A model generated the notes under the pieces. That model did no database searches, was not told the origin of the DNA, and worked only from the letters and a program-made list of their open reading frames with translations. Source: Eremophila alpestris peregrina (lineage: Eukaryota > Chordata > Aves > Passeriformes > Alaudidae). Taken from it: DNA of 64,000 bases. The stretch's first letter is position 1, and each line of letters opens with the position of its first letter. Positions 1 to 11,390 of the stretch are shown piece after piece. The translations under genes were made by a program, and so were the position numbers. The stretch spans positions 5,334,253-5,398,252 of the forward strand of contig WMCF01000018.1 in assembly GCA_009792885.1 (NCBI GenBank), given 5' to 3'.

Positions 1-2771
1 TGAAATCTTTCAAGATGTAAGTAATAGTTTCATTAAGGGTAAATTGCTTTCTGATGCTTTTAACAGAATGAATTAAATCTCTGAGTCAAGATTTTAATTG
101 ACAAAAGGCTGATTTTAAATACTTCCTTTGTTTTGTAGAGAAGGCTCCAGGCTGTGACTGCTCTGTGGTTGTGTACAGTCAAACAAACAGCCCGTGACAC
201 TGACACATCACTTGTGTGGCAGCTCCATTCTGGATGAGGTGATTGATTGCAGTTTCCTTTCAAGGGATGCTGTGGATAGACACAGTGTGGCTGCAGCCAG
301 ACAAAAAGAAGTAGCTTCAAAAATTTCCCCTTTTAAGAAGTGTAGACTGTGACTTACTGGTTAAACTCTGACAGAATGATCAACACTTGATACACCCATC
401 CTTGGGAGCAAATTTTATATAGACAGTGGTGGGGCACCTTACATTTTCATATGTTTTGCTGTTTCTCTCCAAAGGTGTCTGTGCATCTGTTCCTGACTGG
501 CCCATGTACCTAAATGTTACATGATGTCACTGCCTTTCCCCCTTGGCTGCTATTTCTCTTCTCCTTGGGCTGGAGATACTTAAATATTAAACATTGAGGA
601 TAAATCCATTTCTAATGTATGTCACACAATTACATTAATAGTTTCTCTGAACAGAAAGAGATGGTGTCAAGTGTCAGGAAACCTGTTCCTGCTCCCCCAA
701 GCTCTGGGGGCAGAGGTTACAGCACCAAGCAACTCTGCAGTTAATTGCCAGTAAAAGTCTGATGGATTGCATGATACTGCAAGTGATATACATCTACACC
801 AAAAGAGGAATCCCTTAGCATTACCTTAATTGCAATCACAAAAAATGAGTTGTTCCCTTAAGACTTCAGACTGCAGCGTGTAACTTTGGGCAGCCCATGT
901 GGGCATTTTGTAAGGACACAGGCTCCAGACCAGACAAAAAATGAGTGTCATACCTGGTGGAGGAACTGTCATACTCTGAATTAAAACATTTCAGCCAACA
1001 AAGGAAAATATTAATTGTGCTCTCATCCAAAACCACAGTCTAATGTTGTTGTGCATGTGCTTCTAATTGTTTGGATCACAAGGTGTTGCTGGTACAACAG
1101 TTATCTGGGAAGGAAGTATTTGTGTTTAAAGGCACCTGAGAAACAGAGTCACAAAATGGAAAGGTAGAACAAAGAGATGGGTGGGGAGCAAGGGACAGGG
1201 TAAGGTTTCTTTCACTTGATTTCCCTTTCTTTTCTACTTAAACATTTGTGTTGCAACAGGGAGACAGCAAATGGTTAACAGCCAAAGACAAAACCCACTG
1301 TGACCGTCAGGTCTCTGTGCAATCATCAGCAGAACTAGCTATTCTAGCCAATTTAATAGCTTGAAAATGAACTCATTAGTGGTCTTTTATCAGTGGAAAA
1401 AAGTCTATTAAATCCGGATGTGTGAAGAAGCAGTACGGAGGCTCATTTCCATCCCACTTGTGACCTGAACAAATCAGAGAAATGCTTTTCAAGGAACAGG
1501 GTCAGGCTTGACTGCAATAAGATATTTTCTACGCACAGCACCCAACTTGTATCTTTCCTTCAAGTTTCTGATGCAGTTAATTTTAATTTACAGTCTATTT
1601 GTCGCTCCCCACATCTCTCCCTCTCACCTCCTTCCCAGTACCACTGTCATCCATAAACATGTGGGCTGTTTATACTTTATAAAGAGAAAATGTACTACAG
1701 TCTGTTGGATTTTTTGATAAACCTGCCCAGTGATGGCCCTCTGACAGCTCTGGACTTCACTTCTCACTGGCTGAGAGAGTAAGTAAACATTCAGATCCTC
1801 ATCTGGAAGGTAAAGACCACAGTGGAATGATGCTGATTTAAATCAGTTTGTGATCTAGCCAGAGCTGTGAGCAGAGGCAGAACATAGTCTCACCTTCTTT
1901 CTGCCTCTTTGGAGAGCAGAACACCAAGTGTAAAGTGTATGAGATGTACTTCCCCCAAAAGAGGCAAAAGCACTGTTTCTGTCAGGATATTGACATTGTT
2001 CTGGAATTGTCTCAAAATTATCTGTGGCAGGCTTTTCTGCAATTTTTGCTTCTGGCGTGATGCACAATGTTAAGTGGCCTAAGGAACCCGAGACTAAAGT
2101 ACACATTGCCCTCAGAAGGTGGAATATCTGTGGGATAATGCTAACAGTCCACAGTGAGTTTTAAATCTTCAGCCTCTTGAGGAGACAAGCATTTAAGGAC
2201 TGTCATTGACAGAAATACTCAAAAACCATCTCACGTCTTGTCATGAACGAGTTAATTATCTTTATAAGACTAAATCTAAAAACAACTAAATCTAAAGACT
2301 GCATTTCCACAAGGAGTGATACTATTGTTCCTGGAGAGCTGTAGCTTTCCCTGCATACATAATGGAATAGCATTGTCTTCAGCACTCTGTAGGAAAGGCT
2401 TTTATTTCACTTTTTCCTTGCAACTATTTGGTCAAAAGTTAAACTCATAATGGAATTAATTTAGTTGTTTTATTTAATTCCAGACATTTTATGCACATGT
2501 ATTTAAACTTACATTACTTAATAATATACTAGGATTACTTAATGGCCTCTCATCCTGCCCTGAAACATAACCCTATTATTGCAGTCTTAGCTCTCTTATG
2601 AATAGAAAATCCCAGCTATGATAAATTCCTTTAAAATGATGCTGGGATTTTAGAGTGAGTCTGTGGGCTAGTTTGAGACCACCAAACTCATTTACTGCTG
2701 TCTGTTAAGCCAAGCATGAATCACAGATCTCTGGGGTGGAAATTTGCTTTATTAACCCCCTGGGTCACCCA

Positions 2772-2785
2772 GCTACCAAGGCAAC
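2772..2785. promoter_or_regulatory. RFX X-box-like motif
   Basis: The 14 bases GCTACCAAGGCAAC match the two-half-site X-box bound by RFX factors (GTTRCC, one base, RGYAAC), with one mismatch in the left half. The motif lies in a stretch (about 2745-2860) with several retained short motifs. Single motif matches are common by chance, so this is a candidate only. Confidence 0.25.
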
Positions 2786-4648
2786 GGCTTTCTGCAATGA
2801 GTAACTCCATAACTAAAGCATCAGCCACATGAAACCCAAATCCCTTGATTAGAACAGGGGCTGGTAAACCTCAAACCGGGCACATAAATACTTTCCAGAA
2901 GTTTGTTTAGCTCTTAGCAGAAGCTGTTCTCCTTCACTTGGTTTGAAAGGAACAAAATTGAAAATTGCTTCCCAGCCTGCTTTGCCAGCCCAGAGCTTGC
3001 CTGATAACTTGATTCACATCTCAGCCTCACGGCACTCTGCAACAATTCTCCTGTCATTGCCTTGTGTGCTCCTTCTTGCATGCCCTGGTCCTGGGGGATG
3101 CCCATCAGCCCAGGATATCTGGCCATGTTATTAGCTTGTCTTGTAAATGCTGAGAGAGAGCCTACCATGCATTTCATTGTGTATCAGAAGATGAGACACA
3201 GGGGATACTTTATCCCATGCAGTCCAAACTTAAATAAATTTGGAATTAAGACTTAAGTATTTTTTTAATGTTCTAAGGTAAGCAGAAATCTCCCTTACCT
3301 AGGAAAAATATTCCACCCTGTTAGGACTGCTTAAGTCTGGTTTAATTGCTGAATCTCTCTAAAAGGAATAAAAAAGGTCATAGAATTACAAGAATATGGA
3401 AGCTAGGAAAATTTTGTTGAGCAGGTAACTTTCTGTCTGATTTAAGGTGCTAAAATTTGTGTCCTTGTGCAGCAGTAGATGTCCTGCAATACAGGCAGAG
3501 CACCCTTGGACAGGTACCATTATTACAGAGCATTGCTCAATCTGCTTTCTCACTGAAGCTTTTGACATGCTGTAAATTTGTTTGCAGAATTCCACTGTGC
3601 TTTACTTAGCACATCTATAGACCAGCAGACATGTGCATTTGTTGCTGAGAAGTAATTTTATGTTATCTGTACACCCATTTTTATGTTTCAAAGTCTTTCT
3701 CCACACATCACTGGGAATGTTAAACTCTGACAAAGCAGGGAGAGAGAGCCATTTAAATAACATGCATACAGATAACGTGCTGGCTTTTATTCTTTGTTCT
3801 CACAAAGTATGTACTGTAAAAGAAAGGAACGTGGTCACCTATCCCCTTACTGGAGAAACTGTCATTTCTAATTCATTTACACAGGGTGCTTAAGATGCCT
3901 TGAGCAAACTGAAATAGCTTTAAAGGAAAATAAATCTACTTTGACTGGAGAAAACTAGTAATTTTTCTGGAAGTGTAGCACATTTGTTAAAGAAAGAGCT
4001 TGTGCTGCTTTGTGCAGGACTCAACAAAATCCTTTTCCATGCTTTTCCCTCCCCATGGTGCATGACTGACAGCACAGGCAGCACCAAGCACCATCCGAGC
4101 CACAGTGACGGGCTGGATGCTCCTGATGCTCATTTTGGACTGGCTGGGGCCATGCAAGGTGACAGGTGATGTCCTTGCCCACTGTCATGAGGGACACCTG
4201 AGCCACACAGCCCATGGTGGCAGGGCAGTGGTGCCAGCTTTGGATGCCTCCCAGTAATCAGACTGGGAGAAAGGAAGGAGCAGGACCTCTGCTCCCAAGA
4301 GGGAGGACTGGTCAGGCAGGGTGGCACTGCAGAGAGGCAGAACTGCTCGGGACTGAGCTCCCCATGCTGATTCCACAGGACATTGTGGCCCTGTCTGAGC
4401 CAGGGGTGCTGAACCTCAAAAGCAGAGAAGAGTAGTGGAAGAGTGAGTGCTGGGTGAGAAAAACTTCTCAGGTCTGCCTGCTTTTCTTCTCACATCTCAG
4501 GGAGCCCCATTTCTATTTGTGTTGAAGGATTTTGACTTTGCTGCTCTGTGAACAGGGACCCAAAGTAGTGTTTTTCCTTAGGGCACTAGTGGAAGTACTT
4601 TGTAGAAATTAACACAATATTTTCAACTAAACTCATCAATTTACTTAC

Positions 4649-4662
4649 TTTTTTTTTTTTTT
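4649..4662. repeat. poly(T) tract
   Basis: A run of 14 T. No retroposon body is recognised directly next to it; the CR1 fragment starts about 240 bases further right. Confidence 0.8.
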
Positions 4663-4902
4663 GAGGGAAACACAATACTGACATGTTCTTCTGATATGTG
4701 CTGCTCTCTGCCAGTGTGGTTGCAATGTTAGTGTGCAATTCCTCAAAAATAAGTTTAGATTAATTAATGGCTAATATATCAAAGTAGCAACCCTTTTTTA
4801 TGTGGATGAATACTTTCAAGAATATTACAACTGTCTTTCTAATGGCTGTATGATGGTATTTAATGATGTAGGATAATGGCAATATCACTATCTGTATTTT
4901 TA

Positions 4903-5002
4903 TCATAGAATCATAGAATGATTTGGTTTAGAAGGGACCTTAAAGATCATCCAGTTCCAAGCCCCTTGCCATGGGCAGGGATACATTCCACTAGAGCAGG
5001 AT
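4903..5002 (-). mobile_element. CR1 LINE 3' fragment
   Basis: Read on the minus strand this is the 3' end of a chicken repeat 1 LINE. It begins at the left with TCATAGAATCATAGAATG, the complement of the ATTCTATG octamers that end CR1, followed by the conserved GAAGGGACCTTAAAGATCAT block and the CCATGGGCAGGG block. Only about 100 bases remain, so it is heavily 5'-truncated, as is usual for CR1. It carries no coding capacity. A second CR1 tail in the opposite orientation begins about 60 bases to the right. Confidence 0.9.
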
Positions 5003-5060
5003 AATTTTTAAAAGCACAAAGGGTTTTTAAGGGCCGATTTCTGTCCTTTGTATTCATGAA

Positions 5061-5112
5061 CTTGATGATCTTAAAGGTCTTTTCCAACCTTAATGAATCT
5101 GAGTTTCTGTGG
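5061..5112 (+). mobile_element. short CR1 3' tail, opposite orientation
   Basis: Plus-strand copy of the CR1 3' terminus. CTTGATGATCTTAAAGGTCT is followed by TTTTCCAACC and a decayed octamer tail (TGAATCTGAGTTTCTGTGG). It is more diverged than the fragment to its left and so probably older. The two tails point away from each other and can pair over roughly 25 bases with mismatches. This is the only clear CR1 fragment on the plus strand in the window. Confidence 0.8.
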
Positions 5113-8100
5113 AAAACATTTGGACTTGTCTCATGAAAATGTATTCCAGCAAAAAGTTAGGGGCACAATCAATTTTGAAATTGCAAATGTGCTTTAAAAA
5201 AACAACCAACCAACCAAATCCCAATATTTATGATTGGGTTTTTTTTTGTAAAAAGAGACTTACAAGCTCATATGATTTCTCATGGAAAAACCTTGAGATG
5301 TTACACTGCTTGTAAATGAAGCCTATTAGAAACAATGTGAACAGACTTCAGTTTTTATTTATGGACTAGAGAAATATTCCAAAATTTTGTCCTGGGTCAA
5401 CAAAGAAATATTGTTTGGAAAATACTAATGCAAAAGCAGTTTGGGGAAAAAACGATAATTTATCCATGTGCATATTTTAAAAAATCTGTACTTTGTATAT
5501 GTAGCATCTTTTAATTTTCTTTATAGCTCTGCAAATCACCCTGCCATAGAACATATTATGGATATTCAGTGCTAGGCATTGCTGCAAAGCTAAAATATTT
5601 ATTCTGGTGCCTCACCCTGAAACTACATTAAGTGAACCCTCAGAGATGTCCATGCCAGTCCTTATCCCTGTAATGTGCAAACAGGAGTGTCTGTGTATGC
5701 TGAAACAGCTGCACTGTTGCTCTGGTTGCACAGTACTGTTGAGCAGGTTAGTGTGTGTTACACTGCAGCAACACTAAAAGGGATATATGTGTTACACAGC
5801 AGCAACATAAAAATGGGTATTTTCTAGGCAGGAGTCTTTCTGGGTTCTGATTTGAATTCTCTAAGAAAACCATGTTTGTGCATCATAGTTTTTAGGGCAT
5901 GAGGCTCTTAAAGAAACACATAAGGCATAGGCTGGCATTGTCATCCAAAGGTCACATCCTTATATTTAAATTATTGGTGCTGTATGCAACTTAGCACTGT
6001 TATAAAGTGGTGATTATTAGGCATGTTTATCTTTTGTTTTATTAGAATGTCATTATTACAGTAGTACATTAGATTCAAATACCTTTACTCTGTTCCTTGT
6101 CCTGCTGACCAGCTGCCCCTGAACTGCAGTCCAGGACATGCTTAAAAAAATGTACCTTTTGTTCTGCTTTGATGGTCAGTGAGGAAAAAGAATTAGTCTG
6201 TCTGATGAGATGGGACTGAACTGTTGTAAAAATCCCCCAAAAATGGTGAATTCTACCTCCTTAAAAAAAAAAAAAGTGCATCTCATTAGTCCTCTGCTGT
6301 CATTTCCTGCAGGTTATCAGCTTTAGAGAACTCCTTTGAAGTGTCATATAGCTGGTTTTAAAATAGGAAGAAATTATCTTGGAACTTTTGAGGAATATTG
6401 GCATTTTTCCTTTAACAAATTAGAAGCTGAAAGAAGACAATAGAAAAAAAAAAGTGTCTTGTCTCGCCTCCCTGCTCCATCAGAATGCTGTCCTTTAGGC
6501 AAGATCTTTCAGGGATACACTGTCTCCTGACTGTTATGGCTTATACCATAGAGAAACACCCATGAAAAGCTGAGAAAAGCAATGTTGTTCCACCAGTCTG
6601 CAGACTACTGTAAGTATTTATATGGTCATGTAAAGATTCCTAAATAAATTACAATGATACTGAAAAGATGACAGTAGTATCTGATAATGACTTATATTCT
6701 GAGACCCCAATGTCAAAATTTCCTTGTTCAGACAGATGAATTTCATGCAACTATTACAGACAGAGAGAGAAAATATAGTAGCTGTAATTCTTGTGTTGCT
6801 CCTGTCTAATAAGACTGAGCTTTAGCAAAGTGATTGCTTGATTATTTTGATTTAAAGGAAAGAAAGGTCGTATTTTTCCTGAATAGAATTGTGTCTATGG
6901 AGGGACATATTATGTAATGCTGCCTGCATTCAGAGACCAAAAGGGTCTTAAGATAGCACTGATTTTATCTGATGAGTAGGCTTTCTGATGCAGCCATTAT
7001 TAATTGGAGTGATCACTACAGCACTGAATGTTCTCCTTATTCCTGAAAATTATTCTGACATAATTGGTTCACTCTGACTTCAGCCTACCTTTTTATAGCC
7101 TCTGTTCCTGGGCAGCAGAGTCTGAGAGGTGAGAGGTGGGACATGCTCACAAGCATGTGTCACTGTACCAGAGCAATGCACAAAGCACAAACATGAAAAC
7201 ATGTGAGTGACAGGTACCATTTGAGCTGCATCTTTCAGAGTCAGTCTGGCTGGTAAAAAAACACACCAGGGAGGACCCATCTCAGAGCTGCTGCTGCTGT
7301 TGGCCATGAGCAGGGGCAAGCACAGCACAGCTTTGGGGGTATACAGCAACTCCTGGAACAGTACTATAACTGAGCCTCCAAGGTTGCTGTCTCCAAAATT
7401 GTTTTTCCTATACAACAGTGGGACACATCAGCTTTCAGCTGACTGAAAAATCACTCAAATAACTCACCTGTTCATACCTGTTGTGTTTTACATTTCCATT
7501 CTGTGTTTCCCACCAGACAATGTAATGGAATCTCTCTAGAGGATTAATGTAAATAAGTTTTTCCCTGTGATGGGAATTCCACCATCAATTTGTACAGTGC
7601 AAAACCAGACTAAGTATGCTTCATTTTTTTATCAAGCCTTTGTTCTATTTATTCTCTTTGCTTTCTTTCTCAGTTAACTTTTAACAGAAGTGAACTCTTT
7701 TGAACAGTGGTTCCCACTGCAGGAATAAGAGGTGTTGAGTAAATGATTAGTGTACAGAAACTGTCCAGCTGAAGACTATTTTGTATGATATCATAAAACC
7801 AAAGTCCACCAATTTCAGAGCACTCTTGAGTTTACTGTATATGAGCTGTTGTTTCTAGACCTGCCTTGGTCTAGAAATCTGCCTTAGTTTTTGCAGGTTT
7901 CACCTGATTTATGTTCCCATTCCTGTAAGTGCTAAATGTCCTTCAGTCATTGCTAATTGAGTCTGAGTCAAAGTCACCCACCACTAGGAGTATTTAGCTG
8001 TTAATCTCAGTCCCTGTGATCACTATTTTTTTTATTATCCACTGTATGTTTCATCCCTTTGCCTGGATTCAGTTTCAGCAAAATTCGTCTTCTGTTCCTC

Positions 8101-8401
8101 CCATCCTACCTCCTGAGAGACACAAAGTGTTCCAGCATCTCATTTTCTCTACATTACACATTACTTTTAGAGCATGGATCAGACCTGCAGATCTTCCCTT
8201 ACCTAGAAAGCTGTTCCTGTCAAAAAATCTTTCTGGATACTGTTTTCTACCTCTTAAGTGTAGGTGATACTCCATTTTCAGTTGGTCTCTACTAGTGTAT
8301 TTTATTTTCCTTAAAGAAATGCTTCAATACAGGTCTCTGTTCCCCTCTTACTATGGGTTACCATTTATTGAGCTTAAATAAGCTTAGATGCTGAGATAGA
8401 T
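5113..8401. other. unassigned noncoding DNA
   Basis: No gene or transposon recognised. AT-rich throughout, with scattered homopolymers (an A run near 6265). The interval 6900-7080 contains clustered TAAT and GATCA-type motifs and looks like possible regulatory DNA. A minus-strand frame of 111 codons at 7080-7415 has no family resemblance. Confidence 0.45.
5753..5820. repeat. diverged tandem duplication, two 34-bp units
   Basis: Two adjacent 34-base units (5753-5786 and 5787-5820) share the core TGTGTTACAC and GCAGCAACA, followed by an A-rich part and GGG. They differ at several positions and by a small internal shift, so the duplication is not recent. It lies in unassigned DNA. Confidence 0.65.

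Positions 8402-8465
<64 letters not shown>
8402..8465. repeat. (TAGA)16 tetranucleotide microsatellite
   Basis: Sixteen uninterrupted TAGA/GATA units (64 bases), preceded by an interrupted imperfect part from about 8393. The purity and length suggest an actively varying locus. The minus-strand open frame across it (repeating Tyr-Leu-Ser-Ile) is a product of the repeat and not a gene. Confidence 0.95.
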
Positions 8466-10733
8466 GTCTGCTTCCTACATTTAATATAATGTGTTGCCAT
8501 GGAGATAAGTTCTTCTCTATCTGACAAGTAACACACAAGCCAAAGAGGGTATTGCCAAAATAGTTCAAAAATTTGAAATGTGATATTAAAAAAACTTCTT
8601 GCCACTGAGCTAAATTATTTACTTTGCTACTCTTTGTGCTGTTTTACTTTATCTGTTCTCTCCTGAACCAGCTTCAACATCTCCATTCCTGCTAACAGGA
8701 GTGACAGGAGAGTCCTACTGATGTCTTTCCCAGTTTTGCTCCATGAGCTGGATTACATGTTACTGAGCAATGGAACTGGCACTTGTCTCCCTTGTCTTGC
8801 TTTGTGCTCCCTCATCATCAAAGTCTGAAAGACTTGACTTCATGAAAGATCCATCAGTTAAGGGGTTTTTGATCCTACATCTAGCATTTCACTGCAGATA
8901 TTGCAGCACTGTGGGAGATGTACCAGCTGGGATAACTGACAAGCTCCTCTCCTGGGGGACTCATCATTTTAGTTTGTCCTGGGTATTTCTCCAGAACTCT
9001 CTGCCATTGTGTGAGTACTGGATTAGCAATTTAGGGGTTTTTTCTCGGGGTTTTCTGATTTAATTGGTTGGCTGCATTGAATAATCCATTTAAAATACCC
9101 ACTTGTCAGGGCAGAGCTAGACAATTCCTACCCTGTGTGTGTTCAGACACACACTGAAACACCAGACTAAAAATATATCTCTTACCTTATTAACACCCTC
9201 ATGAGCACTGCCACTTAACCCCTGACAGGACAGTGAGGGCTGTGCACTCAGAACAGAGCAAGGTCATGTCTGCAGTGGAAATGGCACAAAGAGCAGGGGG
9301 AGTGCATGGAGCTTTCCCAGAGAAAGAAGAGGAAAAACTTTGCTGACCTTGAAAGCTTTCCACTGAACCTCACACTGAAAGAGAAATTTTCTGAGATTAT
9401 AATGAATTCATTTTTACTTTGCAAAAGGCTCCTGTGCAGAGGGCTGTGCCTTACTAACCAATCACTGCCTTCCATCTTTGGTGTATGCATATCAGCACAG
9501 TTTGTTTCCAAAAGGAACTGACTGACTTTCATGTCTGTGATGTAAATGACAACAGTCTTAAGAAAAATTCTGGGTGACAGGAAAGGACATGGTAGAGTTT
9601 TCATAGCAAATCACAATGAACCACTAGTTTGGGAAGCTTGAAATCCCTTCCTGCCCTGCTAGGAAAACTCATTGTGATCCTTACTGCATATTAATTTAAA
9701 TTTGAAAGGCAAACAGTTACGAGTTACAGTGAAGTGGTGCTCGTTTAGGTATAAAGGCATATTCTCCAAATTCATCAGAAATGATGTGCTAACAGCATTT
9801 AAATTTACAGAAAATTTGCAAACTCCATTTTTGGGGGCATTTGCTTGAAGATTGAGTTAGCAGAATAATTTTTCACCTCACAAAATATTATCTTTTTCCC
9901 TAGCTTGATGGTCTAAGAAATATGGGAAAGTCACATCCAAATTGGTGCCCCTATTATTCTGGTCTCCAACCAAAATTACTCTAATTTAACCAAATAATTC
10001 TATTTCATTATAAAGAACTCCTTTGAATTGTGTCTGATTTAACAAAAAATCTAGGTGTGTCTCAGGAAATCCAGCTTCAAAGTAGAAAAAATGCATGTAA
10101 GTATCAGCAAAAGAATTTTTGGTGTTCTCCATAGCTGAGAATTCAGGATCAAGGAAGCAAGACCAGTAGGATGAGTATATGTCATGTAAGTGAGAAAGAA
10201 GCACATTTCTGATATTTGCATTTAATAGTTCTGGATATTTTTTGTTTAAAATAATTAGTCACATGAAAACCTTGTGGTAGACACTAACAACTATTCTTGT
10301 AAGCCTTCCTTCAGTTTTTAATGTTCACATTTGGCTTCACACTAGAGCTATTAAAATTCCTGTCATTATCTTCCTTTGACATAATTTGGAAGAGATTTGG
10401 GGAATATCCAGTGCAACTGAACTTCGCTTCTAAAAAGAATTTGATTACTTCAGGATTTCTTGATTATGTTCCACATAAGGATGTTTAAAACAATAGCCTA
10501 ACATATGTGTGGAAGATATTCTCAATTTTCCTTATTGAGCAAAGTTAATATGCAAGAATAAATCATGCTTAACTGTTCCCAAATAAAAAAAAGTCAAGTT
10601 AGTCCACTGAAGTAACTACCTTAATGATGAAGCTGCATCTGGCTATTGATAGAGGGTTCTTAATTTACCATTCTTCTGCATTTATTAGAAAATTATTATA
10701 TTAGGTTATTGTATTAGGAAAATTTTTAAAAAT
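8466..10733. other. unassigned noncoding DNA
   Basis: No gene or repeat family recognised apart from the candidate regulatory block at 9660-9910. The minus-strand frame of 118 codons at 9248-9604 is overlapped by an open frame on the other strand and resembles nothing known to me. Confidence 0.45.
9660..9910. promoter_or_regulatory. candidate noncoding regulatory block
   Basis: AT-rich, repeat-free DNA with closely spaced homeodomain-type cores (CATATTAATTTAAATT near 9687, a second ATTTAAATTT near 9799) and two isolated CpGs in an otherwise CpG-poor area (near 9720 and 9741). This texture resembles deeply conserved vertebrate noncoding elements. Conservation itself cannot be seen from one sequence, so the call is inference only. 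Confidence 0.25.
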
Positions 10734-11390
10734 GGGGTTGAAAGAAGCCTTATGAGGCCTTCAGTCCAACCCACAGTCAAAACAAGCTTGTGGCCAGCAC
10801 AGGACTAGGTCAGCATGGATGTGTTGTCAAGGATGTCACCATCACAGCCTTGTCCTGTTTTCCTAACATGGAGAATTTGGCTCTGTCACTTTGTAAATCC
10901 CCTTCAGGTAGTCATAGGATGCCTGGAGATCACCCCTGAGCCCTCCCTTCCCCAGACCAAGCACTCTCAGGTGTCAGTGTCTCATGCTCAGGGTCCTGGA
11001 CCACCTGTGTAGCCCTGAGCTGGGCTCTATCCAGGATCACTCCTGAGAAGGGGGACAGAAACCTGGGCACAATGTTCAATTGTTAAACTTCACCAGCACC
11101 AAGTGGAGGTGGGCAGTAACAATTGATCCTGGCCTAAGACCCCAGTCCCCAGATTCCTCTTCAGGAAAACTTGAGTACATTTTGCTTTGTTTGCAAATTA
11201 TCTGCAACTCAGTAGCCATCACTGTCCGAGGTCCTCTCCAGCAGGGCTCTTACTCAGCCACTCACCTCCCAGTGGTTAATCCTGCCTTGTGCAGAGCATT
11301 CCACCTACTGAACCCTGTGACATTCTCCAGGTTTCCCAAAGTCTGGTTTCTTCAACCTTTACCTGCTGGAGGACAAATCAGTCACCCTAA
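10734..11390 (-). mobile_element. CR1 LINE fragment, longer 3' part
   Basis: Minus-strand CR1 lacking the extreme octamer tail. The left edge shows the GGGTTGAAAGAAGCC and CAGTCCAACCC blocks. Further right are the characteristic CR1 3' UTR/ORF2-end segments: GGAGATCACCCCTGAGCC, GAGCTGGGCTCTATCCAGG and the CACCAGCACCAAGTGGAGG region near 11091. Similarity is clear to about 11140 and weaker from there to about 11390, where CTCTCCAGCAGGGCTCTTAC still matches. It is diverged, has no intact frame and is the longest CR1 copy in the window. The plus-strand open frame of 124 codons at 11080-11454 lies antisense in it and is not a gene. Confidence 0.8.

Larger units (their letters stand above)
1..4902. 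other. unassigned AT-rich noncoding DNA
   Basis: I recognise no gene, RNA gene or mobile element here. Open frames are all under 90 codons and occur on both strands at once, as expected by chance. The part around 1200-1520 mixes TAAT-type motifs with retained CpGs and could be regulatory. The part at 4021-4440 is more GC-rich, with open frames on both strands but no recognisable protein. A T tract lies at 4649-4662. The absence of genes is judged by eye; a short spliced exon could be missed. Confidence 0.5.

Noticed and set aside
8384..8605. Minus-strand frame with repeated Tyr-Leu-Ser-Ile
   Set aside because: It is the translation of the TAGA microsatellite.
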